Source of the DNA: Burkholderiales bacterium
GTDB taxonomy: Bacteria > Pseudomonadota > Gammaproteobacteria > Burkholderiales > Eutrophovitaceae
DNA: 64,000 nucleotides
Assembly: GCA_035560005.1 (NCBI GenBank)
Contig: DATMAN010000043.1
Coordinates: forward strand, 19,523-83,522
Reading direction: 5' to 3'
Positions 18,775 to 28,613 of the stretch are shown here, one piece after another. Made by a program: the position numbers and the translations under genes. The notes below the pieces were generated by a model, which was given only the letters and a program-made list of their open reading frames with translations, did no database searches and was not told the DNA's origin. Position 1 is the first letter of the stretch; every line of letters begins with the position of its first letter.

Positions 18775-18963
18775 TGCCGGCTCCATAGCCAGGGGATTGA
18801 CCGCTGCTGTAGCGGAACGAACTGTTCGTCCACCACGCGCAGTTCATTCGCGCTTCCGGCCACCGCGTAACCTGCCGCTGTGGACAGCAGCGCCGCCGAA
18901 ATGACGGTCGCGCGCCGGTGGCCTGATCAACTGTCGGGGAAAATGCGCGAGATTGCGTTCATG
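18759..18963 (-). pseudogene. Remnant of a secreted-protein gene with an in-frame stop
   Basis: A strong ribosome-binding site (AGGGAGG) precedes an ATG at 18963, but the frame meets TGA at codon 12. Beyond it the same frame continues with a signal-peptide-like stretch (ISAALLSTAAGYAVA) and about 30 more residues before ending inside the 3' end of the ABC ATPase gene. The reading suggests a gene broken by a nonsense change and truncated where the island meets the ATPase gene. The parent family is not recognised. Confidence 0.35.
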
Positions 18964-19017
18964 TTGCCTCCCTTGAAGTGTTGCTGCTTAACCGCGGGCT
19001 TGCCGCGCTGACCGTCG

Positions 19018-19518
19018 CTACTGCCGCGACTCGGACTGCTCCTCGTAAATGAGCCATCGGCCGGTGGGAGAGGGCCCGACCAGCAGGCTGATCGGGCCCG
19101 TGTTCTTGCCCGGTTCGGAGGTTCGCAGCGCTTCGATGCGCACGAAACCGGCCTCCCGTTCGTAGGTCACGTTCGAGTAGCCGTTGCGAACGCCGCGCGC
19201 CCTGGCCGTCGTCATGATCTGGCGCAACTGCGCCTTGTACTGTGGCGCTGGCATGGTGATGTTCTGCGCGTCACCCATCGGCATGCTGCGACGAAGCTTG
19301 ATGAACGCTTCGTCGGCGTAAAGATCGGCGATGCCCGGGTCGTACGCGCTCTCCAGAGCGACGTACTGTTCGAAGAAGCGCTTTGCCTCTTGGATTGCGG
19401 AGTCCTGCGCCCACGCCAGCGCCGCGACCGCAAGGCCTCCCAGCGCCGCTAGAAGTCTTGGCCAGATGCCGTAGGGGTCGGCCGGCTGTACGGTGGAGGT
19501 GATCGTCACGGCGAGCAA
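19018..19518 (-). CDS. Putative exported protein, SnoaL/NTF2-like
   Basis: Up to 166 residues are encoded, with a hydrophobic segment and cleavage-like AWAQDS at about 37-38, so the product is probably periplasmic. The rest (ALESAYDPGIADLYADEAFIKLRR and the regular strands after it) resembles NTF2/SnoaL-like cone folds, but no catalytic residues can be named. The start is uncertain: the TTG at 19518 gives an unusually long N-terminal region before the signal. It lies 75 bases downstream of a cytochrome c gene on the same strand and may be co-transcribed with it. Confidence 0.55.
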   Translation of the reverse strand: MLAVTITSTVQPADPYGIWPRLLAALGGLAVAALAWAQDSAIQEAKRFFEQYVALESAYDPGIADLYADEAFIKLRRSMPMGDAQNITMPAPQYKAQLRQIMTTARARGVRNGYSNVTYEREAGFVRIEALRTSEPGKNTGPISLLVGPSPTGRWLIYEEQSESRQ

Positions 19519-19593
19519 GTCAGGCGATCGATCCGCGTTGACAACAAGAAGTGCCAGCGGCGCCGAGCCACGCGATTAGCCCGAGGCTGCGAC

Positions 19594-19971
19594 TCACTTC
19601 CAGTTGGCTCCGGGCTCGGCCAGGGTTTCGAGATAGGCGCCGATCTCGTTGATCGATCCGTCGCCCAGCACGTCTTTCCAGGGCGGCATCATCTTCTGTA
19701 CCCGTCCGTCTCTCACGGTTGCCAGGAATTCCTTGTAGCCCTTGGAAAAGACCTTCAGGTTGGCGCCGTACTTGCCACCTTCGGCCTTGGAGCCATGGCA
19801 CTGGGCGCACCAGGTGTTGAACAGTTTCTTGCCGCCAGCGATCGCCTCTGGATTGCCCGACATCGGATTGCCTTGTTGCGTCGCGGCAAGCGCGGCATCC
19901 AAGCCGGCGAACCCGAGACCGTCGACGGACATGACCAGAGCGATGGATGCTAGACGTGAACTGAGCTTCAT
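19594..19971 (-). CDS. Periplasmic c-type cytochrome
   Basis: This 125-residue protein has a signal peptide (cleavage likely near ALAAT) and one haem-binding CAQCH motif near residue 55. A Met in MMPPW near residue 93 is the probable sixth ligand. The size and the NTWCAQCHG context resemble small class I cytochromes that serve periplasmic dehydrogenases. No such dehydrogenase gene is in the window, so its partner is unknown. The gene follows boxB on the same strand after 70 bases, but nothing in the known box pathway needs a periplasmic cytochrome. Confidence 0.85.
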   Translation of the reverse strand: MKLSSRLASIALVMSVDGLGFAGLDAALAATQQGNPMSGNPEAIAGGKKLFNTWCAQCHGSKAEGGKYGANLKVFSKGYKEFLATVRDGRVQKMMPPWKDVLGDGSINEIGAYLETLAEPGANWK

Positions 19972-20041
19972 CTCGCCCCCCGAGTTTGTGAGTGCTGTTC
20001 GTCTGGCTCGTGCGGCAGCGCGAACGAACAGTCTACTATTA

Positions 20042-21451
<1,410 letters not shown>

Positions 21452-21472
21452 TGGTCCCGCTCCGCGCCTAGA

Positions 21473-21493
21473 GTGACAAGTGACGAGTGACGA
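21473..21493. repeat. Tandem heptamer GTGACRA, three copies
   Basis: GTGACAA, GTGACGA, GTGACGA run head to tail in the boxC-boxB gap. A related four-unit run occurs at 55473-55500 after the second solute-binding protein gene. Confidence 0.75.
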
Positions 21494-21514
21494 GCCACGC
21501 CTTTCGCTGCGCGC

Positions 21515-23200
21515 TCATACGCGCTCCCAGCCGAATCGAGCCTTCGTGCCGGAGCCGTAGACCCTGAGTGCACCGTGCTCGCCCACGGCGTTAGGGCGGT
21601 TGAAGATCCAGTTCTGCCAGGCCGAGAGCCGGCCGAAGATGCGCGTCTCCATCGTCTCCGCGCCGGGGAAGCGCAGGTTCGCTTCCATCCCGGTCAACGC
21701 ATCCGGTGAAAGGCTGGCACGCTCCTCGACGGCGATGCGCACTTCTTCTTCCCAGTCGATGTCGTCGGGGGCGAAGGTCACCAGGCCGGCCTCCAGCGCG
21801 CTGCGGGCATCGAGCTTCTCACCGCAGCGCGCGCGCAATTGCTCCACCGGCTCGGGCGCGCCGCAAAAGCGCGTCGCCAGCCGCGACTGACGGTTCACCA
21901 TCGGATAGGTACCGAAATTGAGCGCGGAGAGCGCGACCGTGGGCACGGCCGCCCCACCGTCGGGCAGCATCAACATGTAGCTGCGGTCGGCCGCCAGCGC
22001 CAGCTCGAACAACGTGCCGGCGAAGCAGGAGCCCTGGTCGATGATCGCGAACAGGGTGCGAGACGACACGTCCAGACGCGCGAGCGTGCGGCGCAACCAG
22101 CCAATGGTCTCGCGTACCAGCCAGTGGCCGCGATGCCGCTCGAGCGTGGCGTCCATCGCGAGCACCGCATCCGGATCGCCGCGCGTCCTCAGCAGCCAGG
22201 TGCCGATCTCCGGCTCGTTGGTGCGCAGCGCGAGGATGGCGTCGTCCAGCTCCCGCGCCAGCGCCAGCGGCCACCACTGCGCGCCGGCCGCCAGGATCGC
22301 GGTCGGCTCTTCGGGCTGCGAAGCCGAGGGCGCGCGCAGGGTGATGGTGGCGGTACGGGCCCTGCGGTCGAGCGCCACGTCCACATGCGAATAGTGGTAA
22401 CCGTTGTCGTCGATCTCGCGCTCAAGTGCGGTGAGCGCGATGCCGGGTGGCGTGCCATCGCGCGTGCTGGAGCGCACCAGCTCTTCGGCGCGCCGCCTCA
22501 CCGCTTCGCCAAACTGCTGCGGGCGGGCGGTCTCGTCCACCAGATTCCATCGCCTGGCGCGGTCGGCGCGCACGCCTTCGGCCGTGCCGCAGAACACGTC
22601 GGCCAGATCGCGGCGCACCTTTCTCTTGTCGGTCAGGCGGGTGAGCCCGCCGGTTCCCGGCAGCACGCCCAGCAGCGGTACCTCGGGCAGGCTCACGGTG
22701 GAGGAGCGGTCGTCGATCATCAGAATGTGGTCGCAGGCGAGCGCCAGTTCGTAGCCGCCCCCGGCCACCGTGCCGTTCACCGCCGCCAGAAACCGCAGCC
22801 CGTCGTGGCGGCTGGAGTCTTCCATGCCATTGCGCGTTTCGTTGGTGAACTTGCAGAAGTTCACCTTCCAGGCGTGCGAGGACCGGCCCAGCATGTAGAT
22901 GTTGGCGCCCGAGCAGAACATGCGTTCGCGCGCCGAGGTCAGCACCACGCATTTCACCGCGGGGTGCTCGAAGCGGATACGGTTCAAGGCGTCGTACAGC
23001 TCGATGTCCACTCCGAGATCGTAGGAGTTGAGCTTCAGCCGGTAACCGGGTCTGAGACCTCGTTCCTCGTCCACGTTCATGCTCAAGGTGGCGATCGGGC
23101 CGTCGATGGCGAGGCGCCAGTGTGCGTAGCGATCCGGGTGCGTCTCGAAAGTCACCGGCGCCTCGGTCGGCTTCAGGGTCGATTCCGGAATCTCATTCAT
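21515..23200 (-). CDS. boxC: 2,3-epoxybenzoyl-CoA dihydrolase
   Basis: This 561-residue enzyme opens the ring of 2,3-epoxybenzoyl-CoA with two water molecules, giving 3,4-dehydroadipyl-CoA semialdehyde and formate. It is a long crotonase-family protein with two crotonase-like halves. The first carries the CoA-binding and oxyanion-hole region around FCSGANIYMLG (residues 111-121) and NGTVAGGGYELALACDH near 142-158. The second half, from about 290, is degenerate. The length agrees with BoxC of Azoarcus-type pathways. It lies between boxR (19-base gap) and boxB, so the three form one operon. Confidence 0.95.
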   Translation of the reverse strand: MNEIPESTLKPTEAPVTFETHPDRYAHWRLAIDGPIATLSMNVDEERGLRPGYRLKLNSYDLGVDIELYDALNRIRFEHPAVKCVVLTSARERMFCSGANIYMLGRSSHAWKVNFCKFTNETRNGMEDSSRHDGLRFLAAVNGTVAGGGYELALACDHILMIDDRSSTVSLPEVPLLGVLPGTGGLTRLTDKRKVRRDLADVFCGTAEGVRADRARRWNLVDETARPQQFGEAVRRRAEELVRSSTRDGTPPGIALTALEREIDDNGYHYSHVDVALDRRARTATITLRAPSASQPEEPTAILAAGAQWWPLALARELDDAILALRTNEPEIGTWLLRTRGDPDAVLAMDATLERHRGHWLVRETIGWLRRTLARLDVSSRTLFAIIDQGSCFAGTLFELALAADRSYMLMLPDGGAAVPTVALSALNFGTYPMVNRQSRLATRFCGAPEPVEQLRARCGEKLDARSALEAGLVTFAPDDIDWEEEVRIAVEERASLSPDALTGMEANLRFPGAETMETRIFGRLSAWQNWIFNRPNAVGEHGALRVYGSGTKARFGWERV

Positions 23201-23219
23201 GCTTGCTCTCCGTCCCGAG

Positions 23220-24104
23220 TCACGCGGCCAGCGCGCGCTTCAGATCCCTCAGGCTCTGGCGCACGCTGCGGCCCGCGGTGTCCACGGTCGTGTCGGCCTG
23301 CGCGTAGAGCATCGCGCGGCTCTCCAGGATGCGGCGCAGGTCTTCCATCGCCTGTGCGTTGCCCGCCATGGGGCGCGTGTCGCCCTGCGCGACGACTCGC
23401 GCCATGTGCTCCTCGGGCGCGGCTCTCAGCCACACGGTGAAGCAGGTGGCGAGCAGCAGATCGTAGGTAGCCGGCTCCGATACGATGCTGCCGCCGGTCG
23501 CGATCACGCAGCGCGTGTGGTTTTCCAGAACCTTCTCCAGGCATCTCCTCTCGTAGCGCCGATAGCCCTGCTGGCCGTACAGCAGGAAGATCTCCGACAG
23601 GCTGGTGCCTGCCTCGCGCTCGATTTCCCGGTCCAGTTCGAGGAACGGTACCTTCAGCTCCTCGGCGAGCAGCTTGCCCAGGGTGGACTTGCCGGCCCCG
23701 CGCAATCCCACCAGGGCGATGCGCTTGCGGCGCTCGACCGGCTGCGGGCCGAACTCGCGCAGCAACTGATCGCGAATACGCGCCAGGCGCGGCCGCGGCA
23801 TGCGCTCGAGCAGCGAGTGAATCAGCGTCAGTTCGGGCGAGCGTGCGTCCTCCTCCCGCAGGAGTTCGACGAGCGGCAGCCCCAGAGCGCCGGCAATCTG
23901 GCGCAGGAGCAGCACCGAGACGTTGCCGCGCCCGGATTCCAGCAGGGCCAGATAGCGTTCCGACACTCCCGAGTCGCGCGCCAGGAGCTTGCGCGTCATT
24001 CCGCGGCGCGCACGGGCTTCGCGCACTCGCTCGCCCAGGCCGCACAGGAATTCGCCGTCCAGTTCTGCGAGACCTGCTTTGGGCTTCGGATCGCGCGCTC
24101 CCAT
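23220..24104 (-). CDS. boxR: BoxR/BzdR-type transcriptional regulator
   Basis: This 294-residue regulator joins an XRE-type helix-turn-helix (about residues 22-82, with LLARDSGVSERYLALLESG) to a shikimate-kinase-like domain from about residue 128, where the P-loop GLRGAGKS is at 133-140. This fusion is the hallmark of BzdR/BoxR, which repress benzoate-degradation promoters and are released by benzoyl-CoA. The gene heads the boxR-boxC-boxB operon and faces the flavodoxin-bclA operon across a 101-base gap with phased TGCA boxes. No Shine-Dalgarno sequence precedes the ATG. Confidence 0.95.
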   Translation of the reverse strand: MGARDPKPKAGLAELDGEFLCGLGERVREARARRGMTRKLLARDSGVSERYLALLESGRGNVSVLLLRQIAGALGLPLVELLREEDARSPELTLIHSLLERMPRPRLARIRDQLLREFGPQPVERRKRIALVGLRGAGKSTLGKLLAEELKVPFLELDREIEREAGTSLSEIFLLYGQQGYRRYERRCLEKVLENHTRCVIATGGSIVSEPATYDLLLATCFTVWLRAAPEEHMARVVAQGDTRPMAGNAQAMEDLRRILESRAMLYAQADTTVDTAGRSVRQSLRDLKRALAA

Positions 24105-24115
24105 GGCTATTGCGC

Positions 24116-24160
24116 TGCAATATATTGCCTATTCGGAAAGGCATGTGCATCATACTGCAC
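24116..24160. promoter_or_regulatory. Phased TGCA boxes, candidate BoxR operator
   Basis: TGCA or TGCC tetramers start at 24116, 24126, 24146 and 24156, all on a 10-bp helical period. The last pair forms a perfect inverted repeat, GTGCA-N6-TGCAC (24145-24160). BzdR operators are described as containing TGCA repeats within longer palindromes (from memory). The site lies between divergent boxR and the flavodoxin-bclA genes, where BoxR control is expected. Confidence 0.6.
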
Positions 24161-24205
24161 CTGAGGCGGCTGACCAAGCGCGATGTGGCCGTCGAGGAGA
24201 CCGAT

Positions 24206-24697
24206 TTGCCGCAGGACCTGACGATACTGGTTGGAACCCAGACCGGAATCGCCCAGCTCGTGGCGCAGGCGATCGAGTTGCGGCTCGAGGGCGAGGCGAA
24301 CGTGCGGGTGCGGATGATGGACGCCCTGGATGCGAGCGTGTTCGCGGCCGGCGGACTGTTCCTGATCTGCACGTCCACGTACGGACAGGGCGACGTGCCG
24401 GACAACGCCAGGCAGCTCTACGAATCGCTGTGCACGGAGCGGCCCGATCTTTCCAATGTGCGCTATGGCGTGATCGCGCTCGGCGACCGCACCTATGCGC
24501 AGACGTTCTGCTTCGGCGCAAAGCGCTTCGACAAGCTGCTTACCGAGCTGGGGGCGCAGCGGGTTGGCGAGATCATGCTCAACGATGCCAGCGACGGCAC
24601 CCTGCCGGAGGACGAAGCCGTGGTCTGGATCGAAGGATGGATGACCCTGTGCCGGCAGTTGCCCGAGGCCGCGCAGGCTAAACTAGATACCGTTTGA
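24206..24697 (+). CDS. Flavodoxin-domain protein of the benzoate island
   Basis: This 163-residue flavodoxin-like protein has the FMN phosphate loop GTQTGIAQ at about residues 9-16, STYGQGDVPDNA near 59-70, and a GDRTYAQTFC loop near 96-105. I chose the TTG at 24206: GAGGAG lies exactly six bases upstream, and the first strand of the fold starts at once. An ATG at 24143 in frame would add 21 atypical residues and overlaps the TGCA operator. The gene opens the operon leading to bclA. It may carry electrons for BoxB, as no boxA is present here; this is inference. Confidence 0.82.
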   Translation: MPQDLTILVGTQTGIAQLVAQAIELRLEGEANVRVRMMDALDASVFAAGGLFLICTSTYGQGDVPDNARQLYESLCTERPDLSNVRYGVIALGDRTYAQTFCFGAKRFDKLLTELGAQRVGEIMLNDASDGTLPEDEAVVWIEGWMTLCRQLPEAAQAKLDTV

Positions 24698-24760
24698 ACG
24701 TCCGTGCGACGGGCCGGCAAGAGCCCGCGCGACCAGAGCAATCGGAACTGGAGGAGCGCC

Positions 24761-26356
24761 GTGTCAGGATTCAGCCGGGCTGATCATTCGGTCAGTCCGC
24801 CGGTCATCAACATTCCGCGCGAGTACAACGCAGCCTACGATCTGGTCGAGCGCAATCTCGTCGCGGGCCGCGCCCGCAAGATCGCCTATATCGACGACGC
24901 CGGGCGTTATACCTACGGCGAGCTGGCGGAGCGCGTCAATCGCGCCGCCAATGCACTGACCGCGCTCGGGCTCGAGATGGAAGACCGCATCTTGCTGGCC
25001 CTTCTCGACACGATCGATTTTCCCGCCGTCTTCCTCGGGGCCATCAAGGCCGGAATCGTGCCGATCGCCGCCAACACGCTGCTCAAGAGCGCCGACTACC
25101 GCTTCATGCTCGAAGACAGCCGGGCAAGGGCGCTCGTCGTGTCGGAACCGCTGCTCGCAACCTTCGAGCCGGTTCTGAACGACCTGCCGTTTCTCAGGCA
25201 TGTCATCGTCTCGGGCGCCGACGCCCATGGCCGGTTGCATCTGCAGACATTGTTGGCGAAGGCCGGCGCCGCGTTCGATCCCGCCCCCACCACCTGCGAC
25301 GACGCCTGCTTCTGGCTCTATTCCTCGGGATCGACCGGCACGCCGAAAGGAACGGTGCACATCCATTCGAGCCTCATCCAGACTGCGGAACTGTATGCAC
25401 GGCCCATTCTCGGCATCGGGGAGGACGACATCGTGTTCTCCGCGGCGAAGCTGTTCTTCGCCTACGGGCTGGGCAATGCGCTCACCTTCCCGCTTTCGGT
25501 GGGGGCGACCGCGCTGCTGATGGCCGAGCGGCCCACGCCGCCCGCGGTGTTCCAGCGCTTGCGCGAACACCGGCCGACCATCTTCTATGCGGTCCCGACA
25601 CTGTATGCCGCGCTGCTCGCGAGCCCCGACCTGCCCAAGAAGGCGGATCTGGGGCTGCGCGTCTGCGTGTCGGCAGGTGAGGCGCTGCCGGCGGATCTCG
25701 GACAGCGCTGGCATCGCCATTTCGGCGTGGATATCCTGGATGGCATCGGCTCCACCGAGATGCTGCACATTTTTCTGTCGAATCGCCCCGGGCAGGTTCG
25801 ATACGGAACCACCGGCAAGCCGGTGCCGGGATACCGGATCCGTCTGCTGGGCGAGGACGGCCGGGAGGTCGGAGTCGATGAGCTCGGCGAGCTTCAGATC
25901 GACGGCCCGACGAGGGCGCTGATGTACTGGAACAACCGCGCGAAGTCGCTGGCCACCTTCATCGGTCCATGGACCCGCGCCGGCGACAAGTACAGCATCG
26001 ACCGCGATGGCTACTACGTCTATGGCGGGCGCTCCGACGACATGCTGAAGGTGAGCGGGATGTACGTCTCGCCGTTCGAGGTCGAGGCGGCCCTGTTGAC
26101 GCATCCCGATGTGCTGGAAGCCGCCGTGATCGGCGCGGAAGACGAGCAGCATCTCGTCAAGCCGAAGGCCTTTGTGGTGCTAAAGCCCGGCGTGATCGCA
26201 TCGACGGCGCTGGCCGAGGCGCTGAAGCAGCACGTCAAGGACCGGCTGGCGCCTTACAAGTACCCGCGCTGGATCGAGTTCATCGCCGAGCTGCCGAAGA
26301 CCGCGACCGGCAAGATCCAGCGCTTCAAGCTGCGCGCAGCTTCGGGCGCCGCGTAG
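24761..26356 (+). CDS. bclA: Benzoate--CoA ligase
   Basis: This 531-residue AMP-forming acyl-CoA synthetase activates benzoate to benzoyl-CoA, the entry step for BoxB. The phosphate loop YSSGSTGTPKG is near residues 186-196, the hinge region SDDMLKVSGMYVSPFEVE near 425-442, and the catalytic Lys lies in TATGKIQ near 515. The N-terminal NIPREYNAAYDLVERNL is typical of benzoate-CoA ligases. The GTG at 24761 has GGAGGAG just upstream and is preferred to a GTG 57 bases earlier that lacks one. It sits between the flavodoxin and the transporter genes. Confidence 0.95.
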   Translation: MSGFSRADHSVSPPVINIPREYNAAYDLVERNLVAGRARKIAYIDDAGRYTYGELAERVNRAANALTALGLEMEDRILLALLDTIDFPAVFLGAIKAGIVPIAANTLLKSADYRFMLEDSRARALVVSEPLLATFEPVLNDLPFLRHVIVSGADAHGRLHLQTLLAKAGAAFDPAPTTCDDACFWLYSSGSTGTPKGTVHIHSSLIQTAELYARPILGIGEDDIVFSAAKLFFAYGLGNALTFPLSVGATALLMAERPTPPAVFQRLREHRPTIFYAVPTLYAALLASPDLPKKADLGLRVCVSAGEALPADLGQRWHRHFGVDILDGIGSTEMLHIFLSNRPGQVRYGTTGKPVPGYRIRLLGEDGREVGVDELGELQIDGPTRALMYWNNRAKSLATFIGPWTRAGDKYSIDRDGYYVYGGRSDDMLKVSGMYVSPFEVEAALLTHPDVLEAAVIGAEDEQHLVKPKAFVVLKPGVIASTALAEALKQHVKDRLAPYKYPRWIEFIAELPKTATGKIQRFKLRAASGAA

Positions 26357-26407
26357 CGGCAAAAGCAAGAGGCTCTCAACGTACAGATTCGGATAAGGAT
26401 GCCGGGC

Positions 26408-27607
26408 ATGCACGATCCAGAAACAACGCCACATCGGAGCAGGCGGCGCTTTGTAGCGGCGGCAAGCGCGCTGGCCGGCTGCTCGCTCGTGCCGCGGCTG
26501 GGCAGGGCACAGCCCGCGAAGATCCGGCTCGGGCTGATGCTGCCCTACACCGGAACCTACGCGCAGCTCGGTCTGGCGATCGACAACGGCCTGCGCCTGG
26601 CGCTGGAGGGAAACGGCGGCCGTCTCGCCGGGCGCGACGTCGAATTGCGCCGCGTCGACGACGAATCCGATCCGGCGAAAGCCACCGACAACGCCAATCG
26701 GTTGATCACCCGCGACAAGGTCGACGTGCTGATCGGCAGTGTCCACTCCGGCGTGGCGCTGGGCATGCTGAAGGTGGCGCGCGAGACCGGCACGCTGATG
26801 CTGATCCCGAACGCGGGCGCGGATGCCGCCACCGGAGCCCTGTGTTCGCGCAACGTCTTCCGCACTTCTTTCAGCAACTGGCAGCCGGTGCATCCGCTCG
26901 GCAAGGTGCTGGCGGAGCGCGGCCACAAGAGCGCCGTGTTCATCACCTGGAAGTATGCAGCGGGCGAGGAATCGCTGGGCTCATTCCGAGAGGGCTACGC
27001 GAAGGTCGGCGGCAGGGTGGTGAAGGAACTGTTCGTGCCGTTTCCCAACGTCGAGTTTCAGGCTCTGCTGACCGAGATCGCCGCCGTCCGACCCGACGCG
27101 GTGGCCTGTTTTTTCGCCGGAGGAGGGGCGGTCAAGTTCGTCAGGGATTACGCCGCTGCGGGATTGAAGGACAAGATTCCCCTCTATGGCTCGGGATTCC
27201 TGACCGAGGGTGTGCTCGCCGCGCAGGGCCCGGCGGCCGAAGGTCTGCTGACGACGCTGCACTACGCGGATTCACTGGACAATCCGCGCAACAAGGCGTT
27301 TCGCGCCGCGTATGCGCGCGCCTTCAAGATGCAAGCCGATGTCTACGCGGTGCAGGGTTACGACACCGGCCTGCTGCTCGCGCAGGCGCTGGCGCGGGTC
27401 AAGGGCGACCTCGACGACCGCGATGGCATGATCGGCGCGATGGAATCGGCCGTCATCGACAGTCCGCGCGGACGCTGGACCATGTCCAGGGCGCACAACC
27501 CGATCCAGGACATCTATCTGCGCCGCGTCGAAAACGGCGACAACAAGGTCATCGGCGTGGCGTGGAAGGCGCTCGAGGATCCCGCACGCGGCTGCCGCAT
27601 GGGTTGA
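26408..27607 (+). CDS. ABC transporter solute-binding protein (LivK type), probably for benzoate
   Basis: This 399-residue periplasmic binding protein of the branched-chain amino acid/aromatic type has an N terminus RSRRRFVAAASALAG that reads as a Tat-like signal, followed by the mature start AKIRLGLMLPYTGTYAQLG. The ATG at 26408 is preferred to 26399 because AAGGA lies eight bases upstream. It follows bclA by 51 bases and precedes a full set of Liv permease and ATPase genes. Aromatic acids are frequent ligands of this subfamily in benzoate clusters. The ligand assignment is from context, not from binding-site residues. Confidence 0.88.
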   Translation: MHDPETTPHRSRRRFVAAASALAGCSLVPRLGRAQPAKIRLGLMLPYTGTYAQLGLAIDNGLRLALEGNGGRLAGRDVELRRVDDESDPAKATDNANRLITRDKVDVLIGSVHSGVALGMLKVARETGTLMLIPNAGADAATGALCSRNVFRTSFSNWQPVHPLGKVLAERGHKSAVFITWKYAAGEESLGSFREGYAKVGGRVVKELFVPFPNVEFQALLTEIAAVRPDAVACFFAGGGAVKFVRDYAAAGLKDKIPLYGSGFLTEGVLAAQGPAAEGLLTTLHYADSLDNPRNKAFRAAYARAFKMQADVYAVQGYDTGLLLAQALARVKGDLDDRDGMIGAMESAVIDSPRGRWTMSRAHNPIQDIYLRRVENGDNKVIGVAWKALEDPARGCRMG

Positions 27608-27619
27608 GCGTTTACATCG

Positions 27620-27670
27620 AACGCCGCGACGCAAGCGCGCAGAGAAGACACAAAGAGGCGCAACGCAACC
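27620..27670. repeat. Copy of the dispersed GCGCAGAGAAGACACAAAG-type repeat
   Basis: GACGCAAGCGCGCAGAGAAG and the following CACAAAGAGGCGCAA resemble the arms of the inverted repeats at 7019, 31877 and 44117. It fills the unusual 106-base gap between the binding-protein gene and livH inside the operon. Confidence 0.5.
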
Positions 27671-27713
27671 CTTTGCGCCGTGCCGAGTGCCGAGCCTGGC
27701 CTCCTGCGGATAA

Positions 27714-28613
27714 ATGGACATAGTCACCTTCCTGATCCAGCTGCTGAACGCGGTCCAGTACGGACTGCTGCTGTTCCTGGTGGCGGGCGGGCTCACGCTG
27801 ATCTTCGGGATCATGGGTGTGATCAACCTGGCGCACGGCAGCTTCTACATGATCGGCGCCTACCTGGCATGGTCTCTGAGCGAGCAACTGGGCAGCTTGT
27901 GGCTGGCGATTGTTGCCGGCGTGGCGTTGTCCGTGGCCCTGGGCCTGCTGCTGGAGTGGCTGTTCTTCCGGCATCTGTACCGTCGCGACCATCTCTATCA
28001 GGTGCTGCTGACCTACGGGCTGATCCTGATCTTCGAGGAGCTGCGCAGCATCCTCTGGGGTGACGATGTGCACGGGGTGCGGGTGCCCGAAGTCCTGTCG
28101 GGTTCGATCCCGCTCACCGACACGCTGTCCTATCCGGTCTACCGCTTGTGGATTTCCGCGGTGTGTGTCGGGCTGGCGGCGTTGCTCTACTTCGTCATTC
28201 AGCGCACGCGGCTGGGCATGATGATCCGCGCCGGCGCCTCCAATCGCGAGATGGTGCAAGCGCTGGGCATCGACATCGGTTTGCTCCACCGTGTCGTCTT
28301 CGCGCTGGGCGTGGCGCTCGCCGCATTGGCCGGCATGCTCGCGGCGCCGGTCTCCTCGGTATTTCCGGGCATGGGCAACCAGGTGCTGATCGTCTGCTTC
28401 GTGGTGGTCGTGATCGGCGGCATCGGGTCGATCAAGGGGGCGCTGCTGGCTGCTCTGCTGATCGGGCTGGTCGACACGTTCGGGAAAGTCGTCGAACTGG
28501 AGATTGCCGGCTTCGGCGTGCTGCCCGAGTTGGCCGGCATGAGCGTCTACCTGATGATGGCTGCGGTGCTGCTCTGGCGCCCGGAGGGCATCTTCGGCAG
28601 GAGGCTTGCGTGA
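27714..28613 (+). CDS. livH: ABC permease, LivH type
   Basis: This 299-residue inner-membrane permease has eight or so hydrophobic helices. The conserved N-terminal stretch GLTLIFGIMGVINLAHG (about residues 26-42) is the mark of LivH-family permeases, and the cytoplasmic coupling region GASNREMVQALGIDI lies near 175-190. It pairs with the LivM-type permease whose GTG start overlaps its stop by four bases. A dispersed repeat precedes the ATG, and the Shine-Dalgarno is weak. Confidence 0.92.
   Translation: MDIVTFLIQLLNAVQYGLLLFLVAGGLTLIFGIMGVINLAHGSFYMIGAYLAWSLSEQLGSLWLAIVAGVALSVALGLLLEWLFFRHLYRRDHLYQVLLTYGLILIFEELRSILWGDDVHGVRVPEVLSGSIPLTDTLSYPVYRLWISAVCVGLAALLYFVIQRTRLGMMIRAGASNREMVQALGIDIGLLHRVVFALGVALAALAGMLAAPVSSVFPGMGNQVLIVCFVVVVIGGIGSIKGALLAALLIGLVDTFGKVVELEIAGFGVLPELAGMSVYLMMAAVLLWRPEGIFGRRLA

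Noticed and set aside
19995..20031. CTGTTCGT/ACGAACAG inverted repeat after boxB, with a similar CTGTTCGTC near 18820, as possible attachment sites
   Set aside because: The shared core is only about nine bases, there is no integrase gene, and the loop is 21 bases. Chance or a weak terminator explains it.
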